DNA from: Gillisella vitis
GTDB lineage: Bacteria; Pseudomonadota; Alphaproteobacteria; Rhizobiales; Rhizobiaceae
NCBI RefSeq assembly: GCF_014204625.1
Contig: NZ_JACHLU010000014.1
Location: 60,978 to 124,977 of the forward strand
Reading direction: 5' to 3'
Length of the DNA: 64,000 nt
This document shows, one piece after another, positions 1-7,001 of the stretch (its first letter is position 1; the number at the start of each line of letters is the position of its first letter). The notes beneath the pieces were generated by a model. It had not been told where the DNA came from, did not search any database, and saw only the letters and a program-made list of their open reading frames with translations. A program made the translations under genes and the position numbers.

Positions 1-521
1 GTGGAGCCTTCGGATTTGGGCAAAGTATTGCCACCGCGCCCCGCGTGGAAGCGCATCCCCAACAGCTCTGCCGCCTCAAACTGCCGATCAATCAAACGCT
101 TTCCGGCATGGCGAGGAAAGCAATATTGATGGTCAAAGGCCGTGGTACAGCCATGCTTGATCAATTCTGCCATGGCTGTGACGGATGAATGGTAGAAGCA
201 ATCTTCGGTGAGCCGTGAGAAAATCGGATAGATACGATCAAGCCACTCGATCACTGACAGTTTTGTCCAGTCCAGTTCGGCACGGTTGCGCACAAATGTC
301 TGGAAGAAATGGTGGTGCGTGTTAACAAGGCCAGGGTACACAAACCAGCCTGATGCATCCTTGATGATGGTGTCACCGGGCTCATGGTTGACGCTGAGAT
401 TGGCACCAATGGCATGAATTGCCGGGCCGTCGGTCAAAATATCCACATTGCGCTGCACGGATGGGCCGGAGCCGTCATCCACCACCACCGCGGCACAGTT
501 TTTCAAGAGATAGCGCACCAT
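1..521 (-). CDS. Amidohydrolase/deaminase, AtzB/8-oxoguanine deaminase-like (partial, 3' end outside window)
   Basis: Reading leftward from the ATG at 519-521, about 173 codons are visible before the window ends. The protein begins MVRYLLKNCAAVVVDDG. It then shows the metal-binding segment VNTHHHFFQTFVRN, followed by a FHAGRG-type stretch, as in COG0402 metal-dependent hydrolases (8-oxoguanine deaminase, hydroxydechloroatrazine ethylaminohydrolase). These enzymes hydrolyse C-N bonds on purines, triazines and related rings in the cytoplasm. The start codon lies one base after the TGA of the GST-like gene, so the two are co-transcribed and probably translationally coupled. The catalytic second half lies outside the window, so the substrate is open. 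The neighbouring split oxygenase and hydantoinase genes suggest a nitrogen heterocycle (inference). Confidence 0.8.
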   Translation of the reverse strand, partial: MVRYLLKNCAAVVVDDGSGPSVQRNVDILTDGPAIHAIGANLSVNHEPGDTIIKDASGWFVYPGLVNTHHHFFQTFVRNRAELDWTKLSVIEWLDRIYPIFSRLTEDCFYHSSVTAMAELIKHGCTTAFDHQYCFPRHAGKRLIDRQFEAAELLGMRFHAGRGGNTLPKSEGS

Positions 522-522
522 G

Positions 523-1164
523 TCAGGCCGGTTCCGGTTTCAAGTCGTGAAGCCTGTGTATCCCCGGCATTTCAATGAAGCCGTCCAGCGCGCGGATGGC
601 CCGAAGCCAAAGGCGGATCGATGGGTAATTGTCCAGCGAAACACTGCCATCCGGTGCCAGCGCCACGTAGGGAAAACAGGCAATGTCTGCAATGGTCGGT
701 CGATCCGAGGTGAGAAAAGCCTCGCCGCGCAAGCGCTGCTCGACCAAGGCGGCCTCCAGTTCACGAAGGGCAATCTTGCCGGCCTCTTGTGCAGCAGCAA
801 GGTCGCCTGGGCGAAGCAGCATTTCGATCAGGCGGGCAGCCCCCAGAGACGCCGTCAGGCGCTGGGAAAAGCACAGCCATTGTTGCACACGTGCCGTTTG
901 CTGCGGGGTTGCATTGCCGAGCCATTGTGGAGCCTTCTCAGCGGCAATATAGGCCAGCATGGCCGACGATTCAGTCAGAACAAGGTCGCCATCTTCAAGG
1001 ATGGGAATGGAGCCCGCCGGGTTCAGCGCGAGAAGATCTGGGCTTAAATGTTCACGGCCGGGATGAAAATCGACCGCACGCAAGCTCAGTTCAGTCTTCG
1101 TCAATGCGGCCAGCAGGCGAACCTTGTAGCAGCTTGGGGAGAGGATATAATCATAGAGTTTCAT
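523..1164 (-). CDS. Glutathione S-transferase-like protein (possible NdmE-type partner)
   Basis: 213 residues. The N-terminal thioredoxin-like domain starts MKLYDYILSPSCYKVRL and carries the cis-proline/glutathione segment NPAGSIPILEDGD followed by LTESSAMLAYIA. The rest is an all-helical C-terminal domain, giving a normal GST length. The start ATG overlaps the stop of the Rieske-less oxygenase (1161-1164, ATGA), so both are made from one message. A GST-like protein (NdmE) is needed in Pseudomonas putida CBB5 to hold the caffeine N7-demethylase NdmC/NdmD together. The same trio of gene types here suggests a structural rather than a detoxifying role (inference). A conventional glutathione-dependent isomerase or lyase is the alternative. 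Confidence 0.85.
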   Translation of the reverse strand: MKLYDYILSPSCYKVRLLAALTKTELSLRAVDFHPGREHLSPDLLALNPAGSIPILEDGDLVLTESSAMLAYIAAEKAPQWLGNATPQQTARVQQWLCFSQRLTASLGAARLIEMLLRPGDLAAAQEAGKIALRELEAALVEQRLRGEAFLTSDRPTIADIACFPYVALAPDGSVSLDNYPSIRLWLRAIRALDGFIEMPGIHRLHDLKPEPA

Positions 1165-2006
1165 TGGGCCACCAGCTGCGCGCCATAGGTATAATGATGC
1201 CGTTTCAGCCAGCGCCGATAGGCAACCGATGTCAGATCGGCCCGCGTGGGAATTTCCATTCCGGGATCCAGCGGCAAGAGACGCGGAATCTGGTTTTCAA
1301 GGATCGAGCGGTCTTGCAGAAAGATCATCTGCTGAAAGTGGATCAGGTCTGTCATGGGCGTTGTTTCATCAAACAGTGCCATCCATGGCCAGACATCGCA
1401 GAGGTCTTCGGCCAGCGGCTGCACAAACAGCGTGATCACATCCCACTCGCCGGGCCGTGGGGGTGAGGTTTTATAAAGAACCGAACATGTTGGCGCAGGC
1501 ACGCGATACATATAATCGGTGGTGATGCCATTTTCGGCGGATTTTGCGGCTTGCGGCTGGAAAAACTTGATCTGGGTTGCCCAGACCTCGTCCGCCTCCT
1601 CGCGGATTTCAACCTTGTAATTTTCGACCTCTGTATGGGGTTCGGCCCCCAGAATATCGGTATGGACAAAGGGAAAATGGGCAATATCGAGAAAATTCTC
1701 AACCGCCCGCAAAGGCGAACACCGCACCCGAACAACACCCACATCCACGAGACGGCGACCCGGCTGCTCCGCTTCTGGAATGTCGAACAGCGGTTTTCTG
1801 GGCGTGCCCAGCGAGGTCCAAACATGTCCATAACGCTCAACGACGGGCAGGCTGCGACCATCAACGGTCGTCACCTCAGCCTGGCCATGGGTTCCTTTGG
1901 CAACCCGGATCGGATGGCCCATCAGAATTGTGCTCTGGCCTGTGGCATCAAGCTGGCTGATCATGCCGACTGGATACCATTCGTCCACCATCGGCCCGCT
2001 CATCAT
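1161..2006 (-). CDS. Non-heme iron oxygenase subunit of the Rieske family lacking the Rieske cluster motifs (NdmC-like)
   Basis: 281 residues from the ATG at 2006. This start is favoured by a purine-rich GGGAGGGGAGAGG just upstream and by an ATGA overlap with the preceding stop. The first 70 residues (EWYPVGMISQLD..ILMGHPIRV..RSLPVVERYGHVWTSLGTP) look like a Rieske-fold scaffold, but both cluster loops (C-x-H and C-x2-H) are missing. The catalytic part is intact: N104-x2-D107-x2-H110-x4-H115 (NFLDIAHFPFVH) and D232 in FLQDRSILENQ match the iron ligands and bridging Asp of VanA-type oxygenases. Electrons must therefore come from another Rieske protein, and one is encoded by the overlapping upstream gene. 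Expected chemistry is O-/N-demethylation or ring hydroxylation; the substrate is unknown. Confidence 0.85.
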   Translation of the reverse strand: MMSGPMVDEWYPVGMISQLDATGQSTILMGHPIRVAKGTHGQAEVTTVDGRSLPVVERYGHVWTSLGTPRKPLFDIPEAEQPGRRLVDVGVVRVRCSPLRAVENFLDIAHFPFVHTDILGAEPHTEVENYKVEIREEADEVWATQIKFFQPQAAKSAENGITTDYMYRVPAPTCSVLYKTSPPRPGEWDVITLFVQPLAEDLCDVWPWMALFDETTPMTDLIHFQQMIFLQDRSILENQIPRLLPLDPGMEIPTRADLTSVAYRRWLKRHHYTYGAQLVAQ

Positions 2007-2653
2007 GCCTCTCCCCTCCCATGGATCGCTTCCGCTGTTCTGCGCAAGGTTTCTGCGCAACGCGACAGAATGATGCGGGTCTTGGTTGTTGTATTCTGAT
2101 CAACAAGAATATGTGTCAGCGTCTCACAGGCACTTTGGGCCACCAGCAGAAGACAGATGTTTTCTCCCGCAAGGGTGCAAAACATCAAACCGTCTTCGTT
2201 GGCTTTCGCTCCGGTTGCGGACTCCAGCGCACTGATTCCTGCATCCACCATCATCGTCTTCAGCGGAACTGTAGCGGTGAGAGTGGGAGGCTCCTCTTGG
2301 GGCTGTGTGCGCGCAACCCAAATCATGCCATCTTGCTCTTTGACAATGCTGTTGCGCAGATTAATTGTTTCCGGTAGGGCCAGGCCGGGATGGGCCGGAA
2401 TACGCTGACATCGCCCGTCGCTGGCATAACTCCAGCCGTGGTAAATGCAGGACAGCGCTTCGCCGCGCACAAAGCCATGGGACAGCCGCATACCACGATG
2501 TGGACACCGATCCGAACTGGCGGCCAGCACACCGGACTGACTGCGCCATAGCGCAAGTCTGCCCTCTGGTATCCAGGCAGGAACGACGGTTCCTTTTGGA
2601 ACATCCGCCGACAAGGCCACCGGCACCCATTGATCATTTTTATACGGCAGCAT
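2003..2653 (-). CDS. Stand-alone Rieske [2Fe-2S] protein with an uncharacterised C-terminal domain
   Basis: 216 residues from the ATG at 2653 (MLPYKNDQWVPVALSADVP), chosen because it gives the usual Rieske-oxygenase beginning. The frame stays open upstream, but that part is not family-like. Cluster ligands are C50-P-H52 and C69-I-Y-H72 (SDRCPHRGMRLSHG, LSCIYHGWSY). No mononuclear-iron motif follows. Instead there are about 100 residues (SALESATGAKANEDGLMFCTLAG.. to the end) that I do not recognise. It forms a natural pair with the overlapping Rieske-less oxygenase: one supplies the [2Fe-2S] cluster and the other the iron site. A frameshifted single gene is unlikely, because the oxygenase keeps its own complete N-terminal scaffold, its own Shine-Dalgarno and an ATGA junction. 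Confidence 0.85.
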   Translation of the reverse strand: MLPYKNDQWVPVALSADVPKGTVVPAWIPEGRLALWRSQSGVLAASSDRCPHRGMRLSHGFVRGEALSCIYHGWSYASDGRCQRIPAHPGLALPETINLRNSIVKEQDGMIWVARTQPQEEPPTLTATVPLKTMMVDAGISALESATGAKANEDGLMFCTLAGENICLLLVAQSACETLTHILVDQNTTTKTRIILSRCAETLRRTAEAIHGRGEA

Positions 2654-2823
2654 TGTCACATCTACTCGAAATATATGCTCTTGTGTCAGATGAATAGCCA
2701 GATTGGGCGGCCAAGTACACTGATATATCGGGAGAGTTTGCACAAAATCTCCGCAATTGCAATGGTGACTATAATATGTGCAAAATTGTTTGGGAGGAAG
2801 AATTGATCTTGAGTTGCAAAGGC

Positions 2824-3102
2824 TTATAAAAGTGCGTCCGTACGTTGGATTGTGTCCGGTGTGCGCACAATTGTGTCCACCCAAACATCAATCGGACCGA
2901 GCCAGCAGCCCATTTCCATGGCGTCGATCAGTTCCAGCGGTCCTTCCACGATCAGGTCAATGCTGCCATTGCCACTCTGGACAATTGCTTGCGCCAGCCC
3001 CAGTTTTTCGGCGTGTCTCTCGATCCACGGCAAAAAGGAGGCCGCCCCGACATTGCCAAATATCGATAGCTTTTCGCAGGTATTGCACGAGTTCAGTGGC
3101 AT
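2824..3102 (-). CDS. Acylphosphatase-like small protein with degenerate active site
   Basis: 92 residues from the ATG at 3102 (MPLNSCNTCEKLSIFGNVG). The line FGNVGAASFLPWIERHAEKLGL..VQSGNGSIDLIVEGP follows the acylphosphatase pattern (G-x-VQGVxFR, A-x-x-LGLxGxVxNxxDGxV, EGP), and the length fits the 90-100 residue family. The catalytic residues are replaced: Leu24 sits at the FR arginine, and Gln42 at the VxN asparagine. Phosphatase activity is therefore doubtful, and a ligand-binding or regulatory role is more likely (inference). It is the first gene after the hairpin at 3143-3181, and it lies 170 bp upstream of the Rieske gene in the same direction. The upstream in-frame extension runs through the hairpin and is rejected. 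Confidence 0.65.
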   Translation of the reverse strand: MPLNSCNTCEKLSIFGNVGAASFLPWIERHAEKLGLAQAIVQSGNGSIDLIVEGPLELIDAMEMGCWLGPIDVWVDTIVRTPDTIQRTDALL

Positions 3103-3142
3103 GATTTTGCGGCTTTGATTGAGTGAGGTGTCGACATTGATT

Positions 3143-3181
3143 GAGAGTCTATCAGGTTCAGACTGAACCAGACAGACTCTC
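3143..3181 (-). terminator. Hairpin after the importer/hydantoinase operon (palindromic repeat copy A)
   Basis: Outer arms GAGAGTCT (3143-3150) and AGACTCTC (3174-3181) enclose inner arms GGTTCAG (3155-3161) and CTGAACC (3163-3169). It starts 14 bp after the stop of the binding-protein gene. There is no clear T-run on the minus strand, so it may be a transcript-stabilising or rho-assisted 3' structure. The core at 3149-3175 resembles the palindromes at 28241-28267 and 48081-48107. Confidence 0.55.
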
Positions 3182-3194
3182 AACGAAAGATCAA

Positions 3195-4769
3195 TCACTT
3201 GGCAGGGCAGGCCCATGTCAGATTGTGGAAATTGTAATCCCAGCTCTGCATCGGCACAAATTTGTAGCCGGAGATGCATTTGCTAAAGGCCACTTTTTGC
3301 ACTTTTGTGAGCAAATTCACGTCCGGCGCCGCGTCAGAGACGGCCTGCTGAATCTGCTTGTAGATCGCATTCTGCTTGGCGCTATCGGTGGTGGAACGGG
3401 CCGCATCGATCAGTTTGTCCACCTCGGCATCCTGTAACCATTCCATCGAGGCCCATGTTCCGGCTGACTTGGAATGATATTGAACGTAAAAAACGCTGTC
3501 CGGTGATGGATAGGTTGGGCCATAAAACACTTCCGTGGCCGCAGGCGTGGTTTCCGGCTTGGCGGCCAGTTCGGTGATGCGGTTCCAGGGTTCGGGTTTG
3601 ATGTCTACATCCACGCCAATCTGCTGGAGGTTGGATTGCATCAGCAGCGCAATATCCTCTTCAAAGGACAGGCCCGCCACATAAGTCAGCGTCAGTTTGA
3701 TCGGCTTGCCAGCATATTTGGATTGCGCCAATTCGGCCTTGGCCTTTTCGAGATCGAATTCGGGTGCCTTCAGGGTGTCGAGATAGGCGTCCTTGAAGAC
3801 AGGTGCCAGCGGCCCGGCCAGTGTGTCGCCGGTCATGATCTGCGTCTGAATCGTCTTGTAATCCGTCGCATATTGCAGCGCCCGGCGCACATGGATGTCG
3901 TCCGTCGGGTAGGCCTTGGTGTTGAGCTTCAGATAAAACCCTGTGGCCGTTGGTGTGGTCGTCACCACATAACCGTCCAGCTTTGCAATCGCATCATAGG
4001 TCTCGTTGGCCTGGGTGGTCGAGGAAATACCGAGCTGTCCCGAGGTTGCCAGCGCCTTGACCGTGGCCTCGTCATTGGTCTGGACAAAACGTACTTCATC
4101 AATCGGGTTGGTTGGCCAGCCTGCGTAATATTTCTCGTAACGGCTGATCACCATTTCTGAGCCGCGCTGCCAGCTGGACAGCACATAAGGCCCCGCCCCC
4201 ATAGACTTTTCGCCAACAACATCCTCACCCCATGGCTGCTTGGAGGCAGCCTTAACCGCATCTTCATTGATCACCAGCAAGAGCGGCGTGGTGGTCAAAA
4301 ACGGCGCATAGACCTTGTTGAGCGTGATGCTGACGGTGTGGGCATCGGTAGCTTTGACATTGTCAGGATTGATCAGCGAGGCAAACAGATAGGCAGGCCC
4401 TTTGTTGATCGCCAGCAAGCGCTGGACGGTGTAGACCACATCCTTGGCCTCAACAGGAGAGCCGTCCTGAAAGGTTGCGTCCTTGCGCAGATGGAAGGTG
4501 TAGGTCAGGTTGTCGCTGGACACATCCCAGCTCTCGGCCAGTTCCGGGATGATCTTGCCAGTGCTGTCCACGGTGGTGAGGCCATCGTAGAGGTTCACAG
4601 CAGCGAGATATTGGGTGTAGTCGGTGATCTTGGCCGGATCGATGGTGCCGAACACCTGCGTGACATTCATCACCGTCGTGGTTTTTGCCATGGCAGCTTT
4701 TGGCGCGACAATGGTAGTTCCGATCGCCAGAGCCAGCGTCAAGTGCTTTAAAGTCTGTAATCTGTTCAT
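3195..4769 (-). CDS. ABC transporter substrate-binding protein, family 5 (peptide/nickel/opine type)
   Basis: 524 residues from the ATG at 4769, preceded by AAGGGGA. A Sec signal peptide (MNRLQTLKHLTLALAIGTTIVAPKAAMA) ends near residue 28. The mature part carries the family-5 pattern: DP..YDGLTT, PELAESWDVSSDNLTYTFHLRKDATFQDGSPVEAKDVVYTVQRLL, and late ALQYATD and PWNRI segments. It should bind the substrate in the periplasm for the permease/ATPase genes at 8576-12131, although it lies at the far end of the same operon, after the hydantoinase and DUF917 genes. The family's range is wide (di/oligopeptides, opines, heterocycles), so the ligand is not predictable. The neighbouring enzymes suggest a hydantoin-like or purine-like ring (inference). 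Confidence 0.9.
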   Translation of the reverse strand: MNRLQTLKHLTLALAIGTTIVAPKAAMAKTTTVMNVTQVFGTIDPAKITDYTQYLAAVNLYDGLTTVDSTGKIIPELAESWDVSSDNLTYTFHLRKDATFQDGSPVEAKDVVYTVQRLLAINKGPAYLFASLINPDNVKATDAHTVSITLNKVYAPFLTTTPLLLVINEDAVKAASKQPWGEDVVGEKSMGAGPYVLSSWQRGSEMVISRYEKYYAGWPTNPIDEVRFVQTNDEATVKALATSGQLGISSTTQANETYDAIAKLDGYVVTTTPTATGFYLKLNTKAYPTDDIHVRRALQYATDYKTIQTQIMTGDTLAGPLAPVFKDAYLDTLKAPEFDLEKAKAELAQSKYAGKPIKLTLTYVAGLSFEEDIALLMQSNLQQIGVDVDIKPEPWNRITELAAKPETTPAATEVFYGPTYPSPDSVFYVQYHSKSAGTWASMEWLQDAEVDKLIDAARSTTDSAKQNAIYKQIQQAVSDAAPDVNLLTKVQKVAFSKCISGYKFVPMQSWDYNFHNLTWACPAK

Positions 4770-4803
4770 CTCATTCCCCTTTTTTTGTTCGCTTTTCATC
4801 AAG

Positions 4804-5874
4804 TCATGCAGATGCAGAGCTGTTGCTGTAGCCAAAATAGCCCGGCCCCGCGAGCGCCAAGCCTTCCGGCGTATGCCATTGCGGATCGGCCTTGATCCCG
4901 GTGAATTCCACCATCAAACCGTAGCGCATCTGCTCGGTGGTCACGGGCAGGCCCATATCGGCATCAAGGGCGCAGATCAGGTCTGGCGTCGCCCAGAGGA
5001 CCTCGCCATTGCCATTTTCGGCCAGCAGAAACTCGTTCTGGAAATGCACGGCACAATGCTGGCCCGCGAACCGATCCACACCCCGAAGGGTGAGCTTGCC
5101 ACGGGCAAAGCCACCCACCGTCTTGCGCTCGACATCCACCACACGCCCGGTAAACAGATGGGTGCCGCCCAGCTTTTCGCGCAAAGCGTTGCCCGCATGG
5201 CGCGAGTTGGCCCGCTCGGACAGAATGGTTTCGCCGATGGTGCGGATCTGCGTCATCGTGCCATGCAACAGCGCCTGTTTCATCTGTTTGCCGCTCATGG
5301 CATAGGCCGCCACCAGCGCGGCACCGCCCATCTGGATGGTGACGGCGCGGGCCATTTTCTCGGTCCACAGATTGGATACGGCTGAAAACAACGAGGAATT
5401 GCCCTTGTCATCGGCCAAAACCAACGGGCTTGCGGCAATGCCATGCAGGGTAAAGCTCACCATCTGCAATTCTGGAAAGGCGCGGCCCATGCCATCGCCA
5501 TCCACCAGCGGCAGACCGGTCACAGCCGCCACCATATAGGGAATGGTGGAATTCAGCCCGCCCGCCTCGACACAGAGAATGGCTCCGGCCTTGCGACCCA
5601 GAAACTGCTCCAGCTCATGCAGGGCTTTCAGCACTTCCGCGCCGGAGGGCAGTTTTTCCAACATCACGGTCGGCGCACCCATCATGAAGACGGAAATGCA
5701 CAGCGTGTCATCATCCACTTCGTCAGCAGCCACCACCTGAACCGGGCCATATTCCCGCAGTGCTGCTTGCGCCATCAACTTGCCAATATAGGGATCACCG
5801 CCGCCGCCCGTACCGAGATAGGCACCGCCCAGCGCAATGGCCTCCAGATCGTGTTCTTCAACCAGAGTGGCCAT
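4804..5874 (-). CDS. DUF917 family protein (S-methyl-thiohydantoin desulfurase fold), copy 2
   Basis: 356 residues from the ATG at 5874 (MATLVEEHDLEAIALGGAYLGTGGGGDPYIGKL), two bases after the stop of the upstream paralogue. The glycine-rich LGTGGGGDPYIGKL, GLPLVDGDGMGRAFPELQM and late TTEQMRYGLMV segments define the DUF917 family, also called S-Me-THD. Characterised relatives act on thiohydantoins, and the family is usually paired with short HyuA-like proteins, as here. It is likely cytoplasmic. The two DUF917 copies share motifs but differ through much of their sequence, so they may form a heteromer or act on successive intermediates (inference). Confidence 0.85.
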   Translation of the reverse strand: MATLVEEHDLEAIALGGAYLGTGGGGDPYIGKLMAQAALREYGPVQVVAADEVDDDTLCISVFMMGAPTVMLEKLPSGAEVLKALHELEQFLGRKAGAILCVEAGGLNSTIPYMVAAVTGLPLVDGDGMGRAFPELQMVSFTLHGIAASPLVLADDKGNSSLFSAVSNLWTEKMARAVTIQMGGAALVAAYAMSGKQMKQALLHGTMTQIRTIGETILSERANSRHAGNALREKLGGTHLFTGRVVDVERKTVGGFARGKLTLRGVDRFAGQHCAVHFQNEFLLAENGNGEVLWATPDLICALDADMGLPVTTEQMRYGLMVEFTGIKADPQWHTPEGLALAGPGYFGYSNSSASA

Positions 5875-5876
5875 GA

Positions 5877-7001
5877 TCACGATCCCTTCATCGGGGTATA
5901 GACAATGCCGTCCAGCCCAAAAGCCTTGGGGCCAACGACATCCAGTGCTTCGGGTGAGCGCAGCAGCCCATGGCACGGTAGCGCAACGATGGCGACACGC
6001 TGGCCGTAGCGCAACATTTCGGTGGTGATCGCCTCGCCGCTATCGACATCGAGCACGAGGATCAAATCCGGCACGCAGCATTCCATCTGACCATCATGGA
6101 AAAACACCAGATTTTCATTCTGGATCAGCACCGAGCCCGTTTCGCCGTGGTGGGCATCGATGCCAACAAGCTGCACCTCACCGCGCACAAACCCGCCGCG
6201 CAAATGGCGCTTCAAATCGCTGATCTTGCCGGTGAACAGCTTTTTGCCGTTCTCCTTTTTGCAGATGGCTTCAATCGGATCGTCATGGTTTTTCTGAGCA
6301 AGCCGCACCGCCTGCCCCAAGCTGACGGCTTGGGTATAGGAATTGGGAATGCCGAATTGCTTGACGAAGGCCCCGGTCATCGGGGCCGATGCCAGCGTCG
6401 ATGCGCCGCCTTGTGCCACCACACAGGCCCGCGCCATGCGCTCGTGCCAAAGCTCGGACACTGCATGTTGGAACAGCACGACATTGCCATGCACGTCGCA
6501 CATCGCCGAAGGCGTGGAGCTATGGCCGTAGATGGAAAATGTCGTCATCTGCATTTCGGGGAAGGCGCGGCCCATGCCATCGCAATCAATCACCGGAAGG
6601 CCGGTCAGGGCGGCCACCACCAGCGGCTCCATGGAATTGGACCCGCCGATTTCTTCGCAGGCGATGGCATCGACCGTGACATCAAGATGCGCTTCCAGCG
6701 CCCGAATGCAGCGCAGGCCTTCGCGGCCTTCGCGTAAGCGTTCGACCCCAACCACCGGCGCGCCGATACCGCCGACTGAGACGCACAGCGCATCATCATG
6801 GATTTTCTGGTGTGGCAGAACAGAGAGCGTATAGCCCTCATCCAGCAACTGCCGCGCCCGCAGCTTGCCAATATAGGGATTGCCGCCGCCGCCAGTACCG
6901 AGAATACCTGCGCCGATTTCCAGCGAGAGCAGATCGTCATGATCGAAAATCCAGAGGTCTTTCGGATCAAAATAGTCTTTGGGGGAGATGATGGCACTCA
7001 T
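5877..7001 (-). CDS. DUF917 family protein (S-methyl-thiohydantoin desulfurase fold), copy 1
   Basis: 374 residues. It shows the same landmarks as its neighbour: ILGTGGGGNPYIGKLRARQLL, EEIGGSNSMEPLVVAALTGLPVIDCDGMGRAFPEMQM, LFTGKISDLKRH, a GGFVRGEVQL segment and ITTEMLRYGQRV. The N-terminus is about 20 residues longer than in copy 2. The ATG overlaps the TGA of the HyuA-like gene (6998-7001), indicating tight co-expression. Known family chemistry is on thiohydantoin rings; the true substrate here is not shown by the sequence. Confidence 0.85.
   Translation of the reverse strand: MSAIISPKDYFDPKDLWIFDHDDLLSLEIGAGILGTGGGGNPYIGKLRARQLLDEGYTLSVLPHQKIHDDALCVSVGGIGAPVVGVERLREGREGLRCIRALEAHLDVTVDAIACEEIGGSNSMEPLVVAALTGLPVIDCDGMGRAFPEMQMTTFSIYGHSSTPSAMCDVHGNVVLFQHAVSELWHERMARACVVAQGGASTLASAPMTGAFVKQFGIPNSYTQAVSLGQAVRLAQKNHDDPIEAICKKENGKKLFTGKISDLKRHLRGGFVRGEVQLVGIDAHHGETGSVLIQNENLVFFHDGQMECCVPDLILVLDVDSGEAITTEMLRYGQRVAIVALPCHGLLRSPEALDVVGPKAFGLDGIVYTPMKGS

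Noticed and set aside
2654..2884. Longer start for the Rieske protein
   Set aside because: The 77 extra residues are Cys/His-rich without family resemblance, and they overlap the end of the acylphosphatase-like gene.
1161..2884. Rieske pair as a frameshifted single pseudogene
   Set aside because: Each part has its own complete start, the catalytic subunit retains its own Rieske-fold scaffold without the cluster loops, and the junction is a normal ATGA overlap.
3103..3279. Upstream extension of the acylphosphatase-like frame
   Set aside because: It runs through the hairpin at 3143-3181 and into the binding-protein gene. The family pattern begins only after the ATG at 3102.
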